A stretch of DNA of 64,000 nucleotides from Mesobaculum littorinae (GTDB lineage Bacteria > Pseudomonadota > Alphaproteobacteria > Rhodobacterales > Rhodobacteraceae), in assembly GCF_004011175.1 (NCBI RefSeq), contig NZ_RQXX01000001.1, forward strand, positions 796,536-860,535. The letters run 5' to 3'. Positions 36,011-44,379 of the stretch are shown here, piece by piece; the stretch's first letter is position 1; each line of letters begins with the position of its first letter. A program made the translations under genes and the position numbers. The notes under the pieces are model-generated. The model ran no database searches and had not been told where the DNA came from. It saw nothing but the letters and a program-made list of their open reading frames with translations.

Positions 36011-36748
36011 TCAGATTTCCGAGCCTAGAACCTGAAGTTCAAGCCGCGTGATCGCATCATGGGCGGCGGGCTGTCCGGGGCTGAGCTCCCGCACCTTATA
36101 CCACGCCTCGAGCGCCTCCTCGGGGCGTTCGAGGTCCTCGAAGATGATGGCCAGGCCCGTGATCGCTCCGAAATGGCGGGGGTTGAGGCTGAGCGCGACG
36201 CGAAGATCCTCAAGCGATTCGCCATAGCGGCCATCCACGTAGAAGGCGGTCGCGCGGGCATTATAGGCCTCGGCAAAACCGGGCGCGTGGTCGATCAGGG
36301 CCGAGAAATGGTCGATCGCCGCCACGGTGTCGAGGTTGTCCATCGCCTCGCGCCCACGGTCGAGCAGGAGGTCCATCGCCGCGGACCCGCTTTTCGACCA
36401 TTCGGTCCAGATCTGCCCCTCGATCGCGTCGACCTCGGCAGGTTCGGCGGTGCGCAGATCCTCGAACAGGCCGTCCAGCACATCCGGGTCGGCCCCCGGG
36501 GCCGGGTCGGGCGATGGCGTTGCGGTGGCCCCGGCCTCAGGCCCCACCTCCGGCGCGGCCTCAGTCCGCGGCTCGCCCGCCTTGGACCCATCCGCCGCGG
36601 TGGAGCCCGCGGCGGGCGCATCCTCCGTCGCCCCGTCGGTCGGTGCAATCTGAGAAAGGGCTCGGTCCGGCAGGACGGCAGGCGTCAGACAGCTCGCGGC
36701 CAGAAATGCCGCAGCGAAATATTTGAGTAAGTCTGGCCGTGCACCCAT
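36011..36748 (-). CDS. Exported TPR-repeat protein
   Basis: This 245-residue protein has an N-terminal hydrophobic signal segment (LLKYFAAAFLAASCLTPAVL). Its Cys-Leu-Thr context is not a standard lipobox, so it is probably a secreted periplasmic protein or anchored by the signal. A Pro/Ala/Glu-rich linker of about 60 residues follows. The C-terminal 120 residues form three tetratricopeptide repeats (YNARATAFYVDGRYGESLED, NPRHFGAITGLAIIFEDLER). Such proteins scaffold protein-protein contacts; no specific role can be assigned. It lies upstream of the helicase on the same strand, about 118 bases away. Confidence 0.8.
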   Translation of the reverse strand: MGARPDLLKYFAAAFLAASCLTPAVLPDRALSQIAPTDGATEDAPAAGSTAADGSKAGEPRTEAAPEVGPEAGATATPSPDPAPGADPDVLDGLFEDLRTAEPAEVDAIEGQIWTEWSKSGSAAMDLLLDRGREAMDNLDTVAAIDHFSALIDHAPGFAEAYNARATAFYVDGRYGESLEDLRVALSLNPRHFGAITGLAIIFEDLERPEEALEAWYKVRELSPGQPAAHDAITRLELQVLGSEI

Positions 36749-36851
36749 AACGACCCCACTCTACCAAAGACGTGCGCCGCAGGTAAGGCGTCGTGCGTTC
36801 ACATCGAAGATATCCCCGGGCGCGGCCCGGACACCCCGAGGAGGAGACCTG

Positions 36852-37139
36852 ATGAGCGACGTGATCCCGGCCGCCGTGGCGGCCCTGAACGAAAAGACCG
36901 GCGGCAGCTTCGACGGCTCGGCCAAGTTCGTGATCCTCGACGAGGGCAGCATCGTGCTGGACGGCGGGGGCGCGCGCGAAGGCGACGACGAGACCGACGT
37001 CACCATGACCGCTGACGCCGACACGTTTCAGCAGATGATGTCGGGCGCGCTGAACCCGACCTCGGCCTTCATGTCCGGCCAGCTGAAGATCGACGGCGAC
37101 ATGGGCACCGCGATGAAACTGGGCTCGGCGCTGAGCTGA
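36852..37139 (+). CDS. SCP2 sterol-binding domain protein
   Basis: This compact 95-residue protein is a single SCP2 domain, a hydrophobic-ligand carrier fold. It shows the family pattern GSFDGSAKFVILDEGSIVLDG, then VTMTADADTFQQMMSG and SAFMSGQLKIDGDMGTAMKL near the C-terminus. ATG 36852 has GAGGAGA upstream; a longer open frame to 36723 crosses the divergent promoter region and has no family character. A lipid-handling role is inferred. It directly precedes an alpha/beta hydrolase gene that starts within 11 bases of its stop, so the two are probably one operon. Confidence 0.88.
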   Translation: MSDVIPAAVAALNEKTGGSFDGSAKFVILDEGSIVLDGGGAREGDDETDVTMTADADTFQQMMSGALNPTSAFMSGQLKIDGDMGTAMKLGSALS

Positions 37140-37149
37140 GTTGCCGCGC

Positions 37150-38169
37150 ATGCCCAGGCCCCACGCCAATCCGCCCGCAGCGGCGGCCTCAGCCCTGCCC
37201 GCGGCACCCTATCATGCAGATGTGGCGCAGGGGCCGGACTGCGGCGCCGCGGTCTGGCTTGAAACGCGCGACGGGGTTCGGCTGCGCATGGGGCACTGGC
37301 GGACAGGTACGGCCGGGACGGTTCTGATCTTTCCCGGCCGCACCGAGTATATCGAGAAATACGGCGACGCCGCCGCGGAATTCGCCAAACTGGGATATTC
37401 CAGCATCGCTATGGACTGGCGCGGCCAGGGACTGGCCGACCGGCTGGGGCACGAGGCCCTGTCGGGACACGTTCTGGATTTCGGCGACTACCAGACCGAT
37501 GTCGCCGCGATGATGACGGCACTGCGGTATTTGGACATGCCGAAACCCTATCACCTCGTCGCCCATTCGATGGGCGGCGCCATCGGGTTGCGCGCGCTGA
37601 CCGAGTGTCTGCCCGTCGCCTCGGCCGTCTTTACCGCGCCGATGTGGGGCATCGGCGTTGCCGCCGCGCTGCGCCCGCTGGCCTGGACGCTGTCGTGGGG
37701 AATGCGCAGCCTTGGGCTGGGTGATCGCTATACGCCCGGAACCTCGGGCAATTCCTACGTGAACGTCTCGCCCTTCGAAAAGAATTTGCTGACCCGCGAC
37801 CGCGCGATGTTCGACTACATGGCGACCCAGACTGCGACGCATCCCGAGCTGGCGCTCGGCGGCCCGTCGCTGCACTGGGTCTCCGAGGCGTTGAAGGAAT
37901 GCCGCTGGCTGGACCGGCAGCCCTCGCCCTCAGTGCCGGCGCTGACCTTCCTGGGCGGCGACGAGGGCATCGTCGATCCCGCCGCGATCCACGACCGGAT
38001 GCAGCGCTGGCCCGGCGGCCGGCTGACGCTGGTCGAAGGGGGGCGGCACGAGGTGATGATGGAGACGCCCGAGGCCCGCGCGGCCTTTTTCGCCGCGGCC
38101 GGGGCGCATTTCCGGGCGGCAGCACAGGACGGGCCCGAGGATCGGGGCGCAGGCGCGCCCGACACCTGA
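37150..38169 (+). CDS. Alpha/beta hydrolase (lysophospholipase-like)
   Basis: This 339-residue hydrolase has the nucleophile elbow HSMGGAIG, the oxyanion-side start FPGRTEYIEKYGDAAAEFAK, and MDWRGQGLADR, the pattern of PldB/monoacylglycerol lipase relatives. Downstream residues GGDEGIVDPAA and GGRHEVMME supply the catalytic Asp and His. The SCP2-type lipid carrier gene just before it supports a lipid substrate, as inference. Translation may start at ATG 37150 or TTG 37141. No signal peptide is seen. Confidence 0.88.
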   Translation: MPRPHANPPAAAASALPAAPYHADVAQGPDCGAAVWLETRDGVRLRMGHWRTGTAGTVLIFPGRTEYIEKYGDAAAEFAKLGYSSIAMDWRGQGLADRLGHEALSGHVLDFGDYQTDVAAMMTALRYLDMPKPYHLVAHSMGGAIGLRALTECLPVASAVFTAPMWGIGVAAALRPLAWTLSWGMRSLGLGDRYTPGTSGNSYVNVSPFEKNLLTRDRAMFDYMATQTATHPELALGGPSLHWVSEALKECRWLDRQPSPSVPALTFLGGDEGIVDPAAIHDRMQRWPGGRLTLVEGGRHEVMMETPEARAAFFAAAGAHFRAAAQDGPEDRGAGAPDT

Positions 38170-38176
38170 CCGGCGC

Positions 38177-38207
38177 CCAGACGGCGCGCCATCAGGGCAC
38201 CGTCTGG
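38177..38207. terminator. Hairpin between convergent hydrolase genes
   Basis: An 8-bp perfect stem (CCAGACGG/CCGTCTGG) with a 15-base loop lies in the 59-base gap between two convergent genes. It lacks a T-run. Confidence 0.35.
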
Positions 38208-38228
38208 CAGGGCAGTCGGACGGTCGGC

Positions 38229-39065
38229 TCAGGCGGCCGGCTCGTCCTCGACCACCTGGCGCTGGCGTCCCAGACCTTCGACCTCAAGTTCGACCACGTC
38301 GCCGGGGACGAGGTAGACCGGCGGGCGCTGCCCCATGCCCACCCCCTTGGGGGTGCCGGTCGCGAGGATGTCGCCGGGCTCAAGCGTCATGAACTGGCTG
38401 GCATAGCTGACCAGCCGTGCCACGGGAAAGATCATCCGCGCGCTGCTGCCGTCCTGCCGCAGCACGCCGTTGACCCACAGCCTGAGCGCCAGGTCCTGCG
38501 GGTCGCCCGCGTCGCGCGGCGGCACCAGCCAAGGGCCCACGGGGGCAAAGCTGTCTGCCGATTTGCCCTTGGTCCACTGGCCAGCCCGCTCCAGCTGGTA
38601 AGACCGGTCGGACAGGTCGTTGATCGCCACGTAACCCGCCACGTGGTCCAGCGCCTGCGCCTCGTCGACATACCTCGTGCGGCGCGAGATGACGGCGCCC
38701 AGCTCGACCTCCCAATCCAGCATCTCGGATCCAAGCGGCCGGATGATCGGATCCGTGGGCCCGCAAAGCGCGGTCGTCGCCTTGAGAAACAGGATGGGTT
38801 CGCGCGGGGGCTGCATTCCGTTCTCGCGCGCATGGTCCGAGTAGTTCATGCCGACGCAGACGATCTTGCCCACCCCCGCCACGGGAACGCCCAGCCGGGG
38901 GCTGTCGGCGACCACGGGAGCGGCCCTGACGTCGAGCCGGGTCAGGCGCGCCAGCACCTCGCCCGAGAGGTCAGCCACCTGGGCCGACAGATCGCGCAGC
39001 TGCCCGTCATCATCGATCACCCCGGGCTTTTCTTCGCCCCGGGGGCCGAACCGAACAAACCGCAT
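38229..39065 (-). CDS. Fumarylacetoacetate hydrolase family protein
   Basis: This 278-residue protein has an FAH-fold catalytic domain. CVGMNYSDHARENG begins the core, WEVELGAVISRR provides metal-binding acidic residues, and VAGYVAINDLSDRSYQ and PKGVGMGQRPP follow. Family members hydrolyse or decarboxylate diketo acids (for example fumarylpyruvate or 2,4-diketo-3-deoxy acids); the substrate is not fixed by the sequence. The start at 39065 has GGGAGAGG upstream. It follows the Anbu gene on the same strand after 115 bases. Confidence 0.88.
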   Translation of the reverse strand: MRFVRFGPRGEEKPGVIDDDGQLRDLSAQVADLSGEVLARLTRLDVRAAPVVADSPRLGVPVAGVGKIVCVGMNYSDHARENGMQPPREPILFLKATTALCGPTDPIIRPLGSEMLDWEVELGAVISRRTRYVDEAQALDHVAGYVAINDLSDRSYQLERAGQWTKGKSADSFAPVGPWLVPPRDAGDPQDLALRLWVNGVLRQDGSSARMIFPVARLVSYASQFMTLEPGDILATGTPKGVGMGQRPPVYLVPGDVVELEVEGLGRQRQVVEDEPAA

Positions 39066-39180
39066 GCGCCTCTCCCTGCCTGTCGGGCCGTCTGATACGC
39101 TACCGCCGGGCGGGGTCAAGCGATTGCGATGGGATCGATGCCGGGGACGGACCGGACGGACCCGAGGGCCGCAACCGGCA

Positions 39181-39903
39181 TCAGATGCGGATCTGCCGGA
39201 AGGCGTCGCGCAACGCCTCGGACCAGTCGCTCGACATCTGGCGGTAGACGGGATCCTCGGCTTCGATCCGCCGCGACACGGCGATGTCCAGCGCGTCCCG
39301 CTCGATCACCATCATGTCGAGCGGCATGCCGACGCTGAGGTTCGACCTGAGAGTCGAATCCATCGACAAAAGCGCGGCCTTCTGCGCCTCGGCCAGGGTC
39401 GTCTCGGGGCGGATCACCCGGTCGAGGATCGGCTTGCCGTACTTGTGCTCGCCGATCTGCAGGAACGGGGTGTCGCGCGTCGCCTCGATGAAGTTGCCCT
39501 CGGGGTAGACGAGGAACAGCCGCATCGCGCCGCCGCGCCGCTGCCCCGCGACGATCAGCGTGGCCGAGGCCATCTGGCTCATCCCGTTCATCTTGTTGGC
39601 GATGTCGCCCGCCGTCCGCGACAGGGTCGATCCCACGATCTCGGCCACCTCGAGCATGGTTTCGGCCTCCATGATCGAGGGCGTGTCGCTTTCGGGATCG
39701 TCGATGGCGTCGGAAAGCCGCGCCAGGGTCGTCTGTGTCGTCGACAGGCTGCCCGCCGTCAGGATCGCGATGACGCGGTCGCCGGGACGGTTGAAGGTGA
39801 ACATCTTGCGATAGCACGAGATGTTGTCGAGCCCGGCGTTGGTGCGGGTGTCCGACAAAAGCACGATGCCCGCATCCAGAAGCAGGCCAACGCAGTAGGT
39901 CAT
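39181..39903 (-). CDS. Anbu-type proteasome-like peptidase
   Basis: Anbu is a bacterial ancestor-like member of the proteasome beta-subunit (Ntn-hydrolase) family. This 240-residue protein begins MTYCVGLLLDAGIVLLSDTR, so removal of Met would expose Thr1 as nucleophile. SDTRTNAG includes the conserved Asp, and the catalytic Lys is in YRKMFTF. Internal GGAMRLFLVYPEGNFIEAT and the late helix region complete the fold. The function in cells is unsettled. In related bacteria it accompanies ATP-grasp, alpha-E and transglutaminase-like genes; none of these is next to it here. The upstream gene on the same strand is a zinc metallopeptidase. Confidence 0.92.
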   Translation of the reverse strand: MTYCVGLLLDAGIVLLSDTRTNAGLDNISCYRKMFTFNRPGDRVIAILTAGSLSTTQTTLARLSDAIDDPESDTPSIMEAETMLEVAEIVGSTLSRTAGDIANKMNGMSQMASATLIVAGQRRGGAMRLFLVYPEGNFIEATRDTPFLQIGEHKYGKPILDRVIRPETTLAEAQKAALLSMDSTLRSNLSVGMPLDMMVIERDALDIAVSRRIEAEDPVYRQMSSDWSEALRDAFRQIRI

Positions 39904-40075
39904 GATTCCTGTCCCTGCTGAAACCGCTCCAAGCTAGGCGCGCAAAGGTTCCGCGGCAATGGCCACGTCAGTCCTGCACGAAGATGGTTAACGCTGCGTG
40001 TCCCCGGCGCATGTTCCGGTCGCGCCAGAGACGACCGCCCTGCCCGGCTTCCCGCGGCAGGGCATATGCCGGGGG

Positions 40076-41044
40076 TCAGGGGTTCAGGTGCCGATGGGCG
40101 AAGGCCAGCTTTTCGTGCACGGCCGCAGGCAGCACGAAGGGATAGAGATCGTCCAGCCCCATGGAGCGGTTCACGTGGTTGAAGGCCAGACCCAGATCGG
40201 CGCCCCGCGCGATCAGCGCCTCGGCATCCTTCATCGCGTAGGCGTCGCCGGGCGGATGCGTGTCGCCCTCGTCATCCAGCCCCACGGCGGCGGCGCTGTC
40301 GACGATGTCGGTCAGATGCAGAAGGTGCGCGACCGTCTCGGCCCAGTCCTCGTGCGGGTGGGCCGAGGCATAGGGCGTCACGAACCGCTCGGCCCAGTCG
40401 GCAGGCGGACCGCTGTCGTAATGCCGCCCAAGCGCGGCGCCGTAATCCGCCGTCTCATCCCCGAACATGGCGCGAAACTCGTCGAGGAAGCCGGGTGTTT
40501 CGGCCAGCCGGACCTGCAGGTAATGGGCCAGCTCGTGCCGGAAATGGCCGATCATCGTGCGGTAGCTTTCGCCAAGCTCCTGTTGGCGGCGCACCTGTTC
40601 GACGGGATCGGCCTCGGTCACGTTGATGGTGACGAGTCCCATGTCATGGCCCATCACGACATTTTCGTCGCCGCGCCGCGTGTGTTCGCTCATCAGGTGG
40701 AACCTGGGCTTGGGGCCGGCATCGACCTCGTCGAACCAGTGCCAGCGCGCGAGGTTCGCCAGAACCCATCGCTTGGCCAGCTCGGCCTGCGACCAGAGCG
40801 CGACGTTGTCCTGCACCAGCGTGTCCGGCACAACCTCGGTCATCGCACAGGACCGGCAGAGCCCGCCGCCGACATATTCGGCCTGCCAGTTGCAGCCGAT
40901 CTTGTCGCGGTTGTCGCACATGTCGACGCCGGTGACCATTTCCTGCGCGCCAGGGTCGAAAGCGATGTCCGTCCCGCAGGAGCCGCAGCGCAGGTTGTGG
41001 AAATAGGCCCGTTCGCCACAGCTCGGGCAGCGGAAGATCTGCAT
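40076..41044 (-). CDS. Putative zinc-binding metallopeptidase (zinc ribbon + Peptidase_Mx type)
   Basis: This 322-residue protein begins with a four-Cys zinc ribbon (FRCPSCGERAYF, then LRCGSCGTD). A second Cys set (MCDNRDKIGCNW, GGLCRSCAM) follows by residue 80. The C-terminal domain holds the metalloprotease motif HELAHY (HExxH pattern) in FRHELAHYLQVRL, with a later AHPHEDWAETVAHLLHLTD that can supply the third ligand. ATG 41044 follows GAGGGGGAA, an excellent ribosome site. It lies 172 bases upstream of the Anbu gene on the same strand, suggesting a shared pathway. Targets are unknown. Confidence 0.8.
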   Translation of the reverse strand: MQIFRCPSCGERAYFHNLRCGSCGTDIAFDPGAQEMVTGVDMCDNRDKIGCNWQAEYVGGGLCRSCAMTEVVPDTLVQDNVALWSQAELAKRWVLANLARWHWFDEVDAGPKPRFHLMSEHTRRGDENVVMGHDMGLVTINVTEADPVEQVRRQQELGESYRTMIGHFRHELAHYLQVRLAETPGFLDEFRAMFGDETADYGAALGRHYDSGPPADWAERFVTPYASAHPHEDWAETVAHLLHLTDIVDSAAAVGLDDEGDTHPPGDAYAMKDAEALIARGADLGLAFNHVNRSMGLDDLYPFVLPAAVHEKLAFAHRHLNP

Positions 41045-41153
41045 GGTTCCCCCTCGTCCGCCCCGCACACCCGCGGGGCGACGTGTAACGACCCAGCGTC
41101 GCTCCGGTTCCCTGCCGGGGTGCGACCCAGGGCACCGCCCCTCCGCCGGACGC

Positions 41154-41183
41154 AAAAAGGGGCGCCGCTTCCGCGGCGCCCCC
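41154..41183 (-). terminator. Rho-independent terminator of the TRAP operon
   Basis: Read on the minus strand, a perfect 10-bp GC stem (GGGGCGCCGC/GCGGCGCCCC) with a 4-base loop is followed by TTTTT. It lies about 25 bases after the dctM stop codon. Confidence 0.85.
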
Positions 41184-41207
41184 GGGCTGATCCGTTATGG
41201 GCCTGCG

Positions 41208-42527
41208 TCAGTTCATCGAGTTCGGCAACCACAGCGAAATCTGCGGGAAGGTCAGGATCAGGAACATCACCACGACCTCGCAGGCGAGGAACCAACCGAT
41301 CCCGCGGAAGATGGTGTCGAGCGGGATCTTGTCGCCCACTACATTCTTCACGACATAGGCGTTAAAGCCGACGGGCGGCGTCAGAAGCCCGATCTCGATA
41401 TACTTCACTACGATCACCCCCAACCAGATCGGGTCGAGGCCCAGGGCCTCGAACATCGGCTGAACGATGGGCAGGGTCAGAAGCAGAACCCCCAGCGGAT
41501 CGAGGAACATGCCGAGGATCACGTAGATGATCGAGATCGCGAGCAGCAGCAGCACCGGATCCAGCGCCCAGGACCCCATCATCGCCGCCATCATTCCCGG
41601 CAGGCCGACGAGGGCCAGGAACTTGGTGTACATCACCGCGCCATAGGCCACGAAGAACAGCTGCGCGGTGGTCTTCACCGCCTCCATGATGCTCTCCTGG
41701 AACACCGCGAAGGTCAGGCGCCGCTGCACGGCGGCGATGATGCAGGCCAGGAACGCACCCGCAGCGCCGGCTTCGGTCGGCGTGACGACGCCGCCGTAAA
41801 GCCCGCCGATGATGCCGAAGATAAGCAGCAGCAGCGGCCAGACCGGCGCCAGCGACCGCCAGCGTTCGCGCCACAGCTCGCTGCGGTCCACCTCCTGCTT
41901 GATCGGCGGCGCGACCGACGGGTCCAGCCAGCAGCGCCCGACGATCATGATCGTGTAGACCACGGCCGTCAGCACCCCCGGCATCACCCCCGCGATCAGC
42001 AGCTTGGTGATCGAGACCTCGGCGAACACGCCGTAGATCACGAACATGATCGACGGCGGGATCAGCGCGCCGAGGGTGCCGGACGAGGCGACGACGCCGC
42101 AGGCCAGCGACGGTGCATAGCCCGCCTTCAGCATCTGCGGGATCGCAAGCCGGCCCATGGTGGCCGAGGTCGCGACCGACGACCCCGACGCGGCGGCGAA
42201 GCCCGCGGAGGCAAAGTTGGTGGCCACGGCCAGGCCACCCGGCAGGCCGGACAGCCAAAGGCGGGCGCATCGGAACAGCGCCTCGGAAATGCCGCTGGCA
42301 TGGGCGATGGCGCCCATCAGGATGAACATCGGAATGGCCGACAGGCCCCAGTTCGCGGCGACCTCGAACGGGGTCTGCTGCATTACCGCGAAGGCCACGC
42401 GTTCGTTGCGCAGGATGGTAAAGCCGGCGAAGGCTGCCACGCCCAGGGCCACACCGATGGGCATGCGGACGGCGATCAGCAGCAGCACCAGGGCGAGACT
42501 GCCGAAGCCCAGAAGTTCGGGACTCAC
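41208..42527 (-). CDS. TRAP transporter large permease (DctM)
   Basis: This 439-residue membrane protein is the ion-coupled permease of a tripartite ATP-independent periplasmic transporter. About 12 hydrophobic segments run through its length, with family motifs MPIGVALGVAAFAGF, ATSATMGRLAIPQM and LIPPSIMFVIYGV. Translation starts at GTG 42527, overlapping the dctQ stop (GTGA), with GGAGGAA upstream. It is the last gene of a six-gene minus-strand operon. Confidence 0.93.
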   Translation of the reverse strand: MSPELLGFGSLALVLLLIAVRMPIGVALGVAAFAGFTILRNERVAFAVMQQTPFEVAANWGLSAIPMFILMGAIAHASGISEALFRCARLWLSGLPGGLAVATNFASAGFAAASGSSVATSATMGRLAIPQMLKAGYAPSLACGVVASSGTLGALIPPSIMFVIYGVFAEVSITKLLIAGVMPGVLTAVVYTIMIVGRCWLDPSVAPPIKQEVDRSELWRERWRSLAPVWPLLLLIFGIIGGLYGGVVTPTEAGAAGAFLACIIAAVQRRLTFAVFQESIMEAVKTTAQLFFVAYGAVMYTKFLALVGLPGMMAAMMGSWALDPVLLLLAISIIYVILGMFLDPLGVLLLTLPIVQPMFEALGLDPIWLGVIVVKYIEIGLLTPPVGFNAYVVKNVVGDKIPLDTIFRGIGWFLACEVVVMFLILTFPQISLWLPNSMN

Positions 42528-43078
42528 AGCTGTTCCTCCGTTTCAGGGATATCGATGCCGCCGCCGTCGTCGGGCGGGGGCGTGTTGCGGGCGGCGTTGC
42601 GGTAGTCCTGCACGAGGTTGATCGCGACGTAGATCGTCATCAGCCCGAAGCCGAGCGCGACGACCCAGCGCGACGGCCAGATCTCGACAAAGCCCACGCC
42701 CGCCTCCTTGGCTTCGCGGATGTGGGTCTTGTCGATGGCGATCTCGATCGCCTTCCAGGTGAAGACGGCGGTGTAGATGACCGTGACGATCGCCACCGTG
42801 GCATCGAGGAAGGTGCGCGGGCGCCACTTCATCCAGGTGGTGAAAAGCTCGACGATGATATGCCCGCGTTCGCGGGTGATCAGCGCCAGCGGCAGGAAGG
42901 CCAGTGCCGCCATGTGGTAGGCCGAGACGATTTCGACCGTGCCCGTCAGCGGGCTGGAGAACACGGTGCGCATGAACACGTCGAGCGTGACGTGCAGCAT
43001 CATCAGCGCGGTGGCGATGCCGGCGATCCAGGCGAGGCCCGTGACCGTGAGGTCGAGTAGGCGTTTGAGGGCGTTCAT
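42524..43078 (-). CDS. TRAP transporter small permease (DctQ)
   Basis: This 184-residue membrane protein with four predicted helices is the small subunit that pairs with DctM. It shows the family pattern VTLDVFMRTVFSSPLTGTVE near the second helix and RERGHIIVELF after the third. GGAGG precedes ATG 43078. Its stop overlaps the dctM start. A hairpin separates it from the binding-protein gene upstream. Confidence 0.92.
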   Translation of the reverse strand: MNALKRLLDLTVTGLAWIAGIATALMMLHVTLDVFMRTVFSSPLTGTVEIVSAYHMAALAFLPLALITRERGHIIVELFTTWMKWRPRTFLDATVAIVTVIYTAVFTWKAIEIAIDKTHIREAKEAGVGFVEIWPSRWVVALGFGLMTIYVAINLVQDYRNAARNTPPPDDGGGIDIPETEEQL

Positions 43079-43102
43079 GTTGCCTCCGAGTGCGAAGAAG
43101 TG

Positions 43103-43128
43103 CGGCGCCCCGGATGCGTGGGGCGCCG
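43103..43128 (-). other. Intercistronic hairpin after the second dctP
   Basis: A perfect 9-bp stem (CGGCGCCCC/GGGGCGCCG) with an 8-base loop lies between the binding-protein gene ending at 43163 and dctQ. It has no T-run. In transporter operons such hairpins often protect upstream binding-protein mRNA from decay; that use is inferred here. Confidence 0.5.
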
Positions 43129-43162
43129 ACGCGAAATCACGTCGCGACGTCAGGTCGCGGCA

Positions 43163-44281
43163 TCACAGGGCGTCGGGGTCGACCTTGGAATAAACCTCGT
43201 CCCACAGCAGGCGGCGAAAGGTGTCGCTGTCGCGACCCTCGTCGTCCAGCAGCCCCTTCCAGCGATCGAAAGACGCGAGATAGGCGTCGAGGATAGGCTC
43301 GGGCGCCTCGACGCCCGCGTCCCGCGCATTCCCGATGTTGAGGTCGTACTGCGTGGCGTCCCGCTCGCTCATCACCGCGTCGTATTCGGGACCGCCCTCG
43401 ATGAAGGTGATGCCCTGCTCCTTGGCCTGCGACACCGCCGCCTCGTCCGCGGGGATCTGCACGTCGAATGTCGCCATGCTGACGAGGTCCGGTGCGTGGT
43501 CGATATGCGCCTGCCGCTGCTCGGGGGTCATGTCCTCCCAGACGCCGCGGTTGACGTACATCATGATCGGCGGGCCGCCCATGCCCATGGGCGCGTCGAT
43601 CACCGTGTCGGTGACGTCCATCAGCCCGAAGCTGACCAGCCACTGGACCGAGCCCAGGACGCAGTCGAGCGCGCCGCGCTCCATCGCCGCGGTGAATTCG
43701 TTTCCGGTCATCGAGATCGGCGTGCCGCCGAGGGTTTCGATGATCGCCACGCCGCCGCCCGAGCCGCGGATCTTCATCCGGCGCAGGTCGTCGATCGTCC
43801 GCGGGCCACCGCGGCACATGAAGAGGTAGGGTGACACGCCGTAGCCCGCGAACCCAACCGCGTCGTTCTGCGCGAACTCCGCATGGCATTCGTCGCAATG
43901 CAGCATCAGGGTTTCATTCATCGCGCCGACCGAGGCCAGAAGATCCTCGCCCACCAGCGACTGCGAAAAGATCAGGTTCGTCGCGGGCAGCATACGCGGC
44001 TGGTAAGGGGCCATCACGAGGCCCGCGTCCATCATGTTGGCGCCCACGGCCTCGGGCGTGCCCGAGGCGTTGGCCAGTTGCGAACCGCCGATCATCTCCC
44101 ATTGGATGTCGCCGCCGGTCGCTTCGGCCACCATGTCGAAATAGGGCACCAGCGCATCGGTGTTGGTCTTGTTCGTCACCCCCAGCCACGAGCCGTAGAC
44201 AAGCTCGGTGGCGGTCGCGGGGGCGGTTGCGGGAAGCGTGGCGGCCCCGGTCAGGAGCGCGGCCATCAGAAGACGTTTCAT
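43163..44281 (-). CDS. TRAP transporter substrate-binding protein (DctP), copy next to dctQ
   Basis: This 372-residue periplasmic solute-binding protein has a Sec signal peptide (MKRLLMAALLTGAATLPATA). The mature part matches DctP: ELVYGSWLGVTNKTNT, WEMIGGSQLANASGTPEAVG and the helix linker motif MKIRGSGGGVAIIETLGG with the conserved Arg expected to bind a carboxylate. It contains a CxxC (LHCDECH) in the first half. GGAGG precedes ATG 44281. A close paralogue lies immediately upstream, and one short tract is nearly identical at DNA level. The ligand is probably an organic acid, given the Arg and the dehydratase in the operon. Confidence 0.9.
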   Translation of the reverse strand: MKRLLMAALLTGAATLPATAPATATELVYGSWLGVTNKTNTDALVPYFDMVAEATGGDIQWEMIGGSQLANASGTPEAVGANMMDAGLVMAPYQPRMLPATNLIFSQSLVGEDLLASVGAMNETLMLHCDECHAEFAQNDAVGFAGYGVSPYLFMCRGGPRTIDDLRRMKIRGSGGGVAIIETLGGTPISMTGNEFTAAMERGALDCVLGSVQWLVSFGLMDVTDTVIDAPMGMGGPPIMMYVNRGVWEDMTPEQRQAHIDHAPDLVSMATFDVQIPADEAAVSQAKEQGITFIEGGPEYDAVMSERDATQYDLNIGNARDAGVEAPEPILDAYLASFDRWKGLLDDEGRDSDTFRRLLWDEVYSKVDPDAL

Positions 44282-44334
44282 CGAGGGACCTCCGGTCAGG
44301 AAAGGCGATCACGGAAATGGCGGTGAGTGAGGTG

Positions 44335-44361
44335 CCGGGCCCGCGCACGTGGCGGGCCCGG
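44335..44361 (-). other. Intercistronic hairpin after the first dctP
   Basis: A perfect 10-bp stem (CCGGGCCCGC/GCGGGCCCGG) with a 7-base loop separates the two binding-protein genes. No T-run is present. It occupies the same place relative to its upstream gene as the hairpin after the second copy. Confidence 0.5.
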
Positions 44362-44379
44362 ACCACATGGTGCGCCGGG

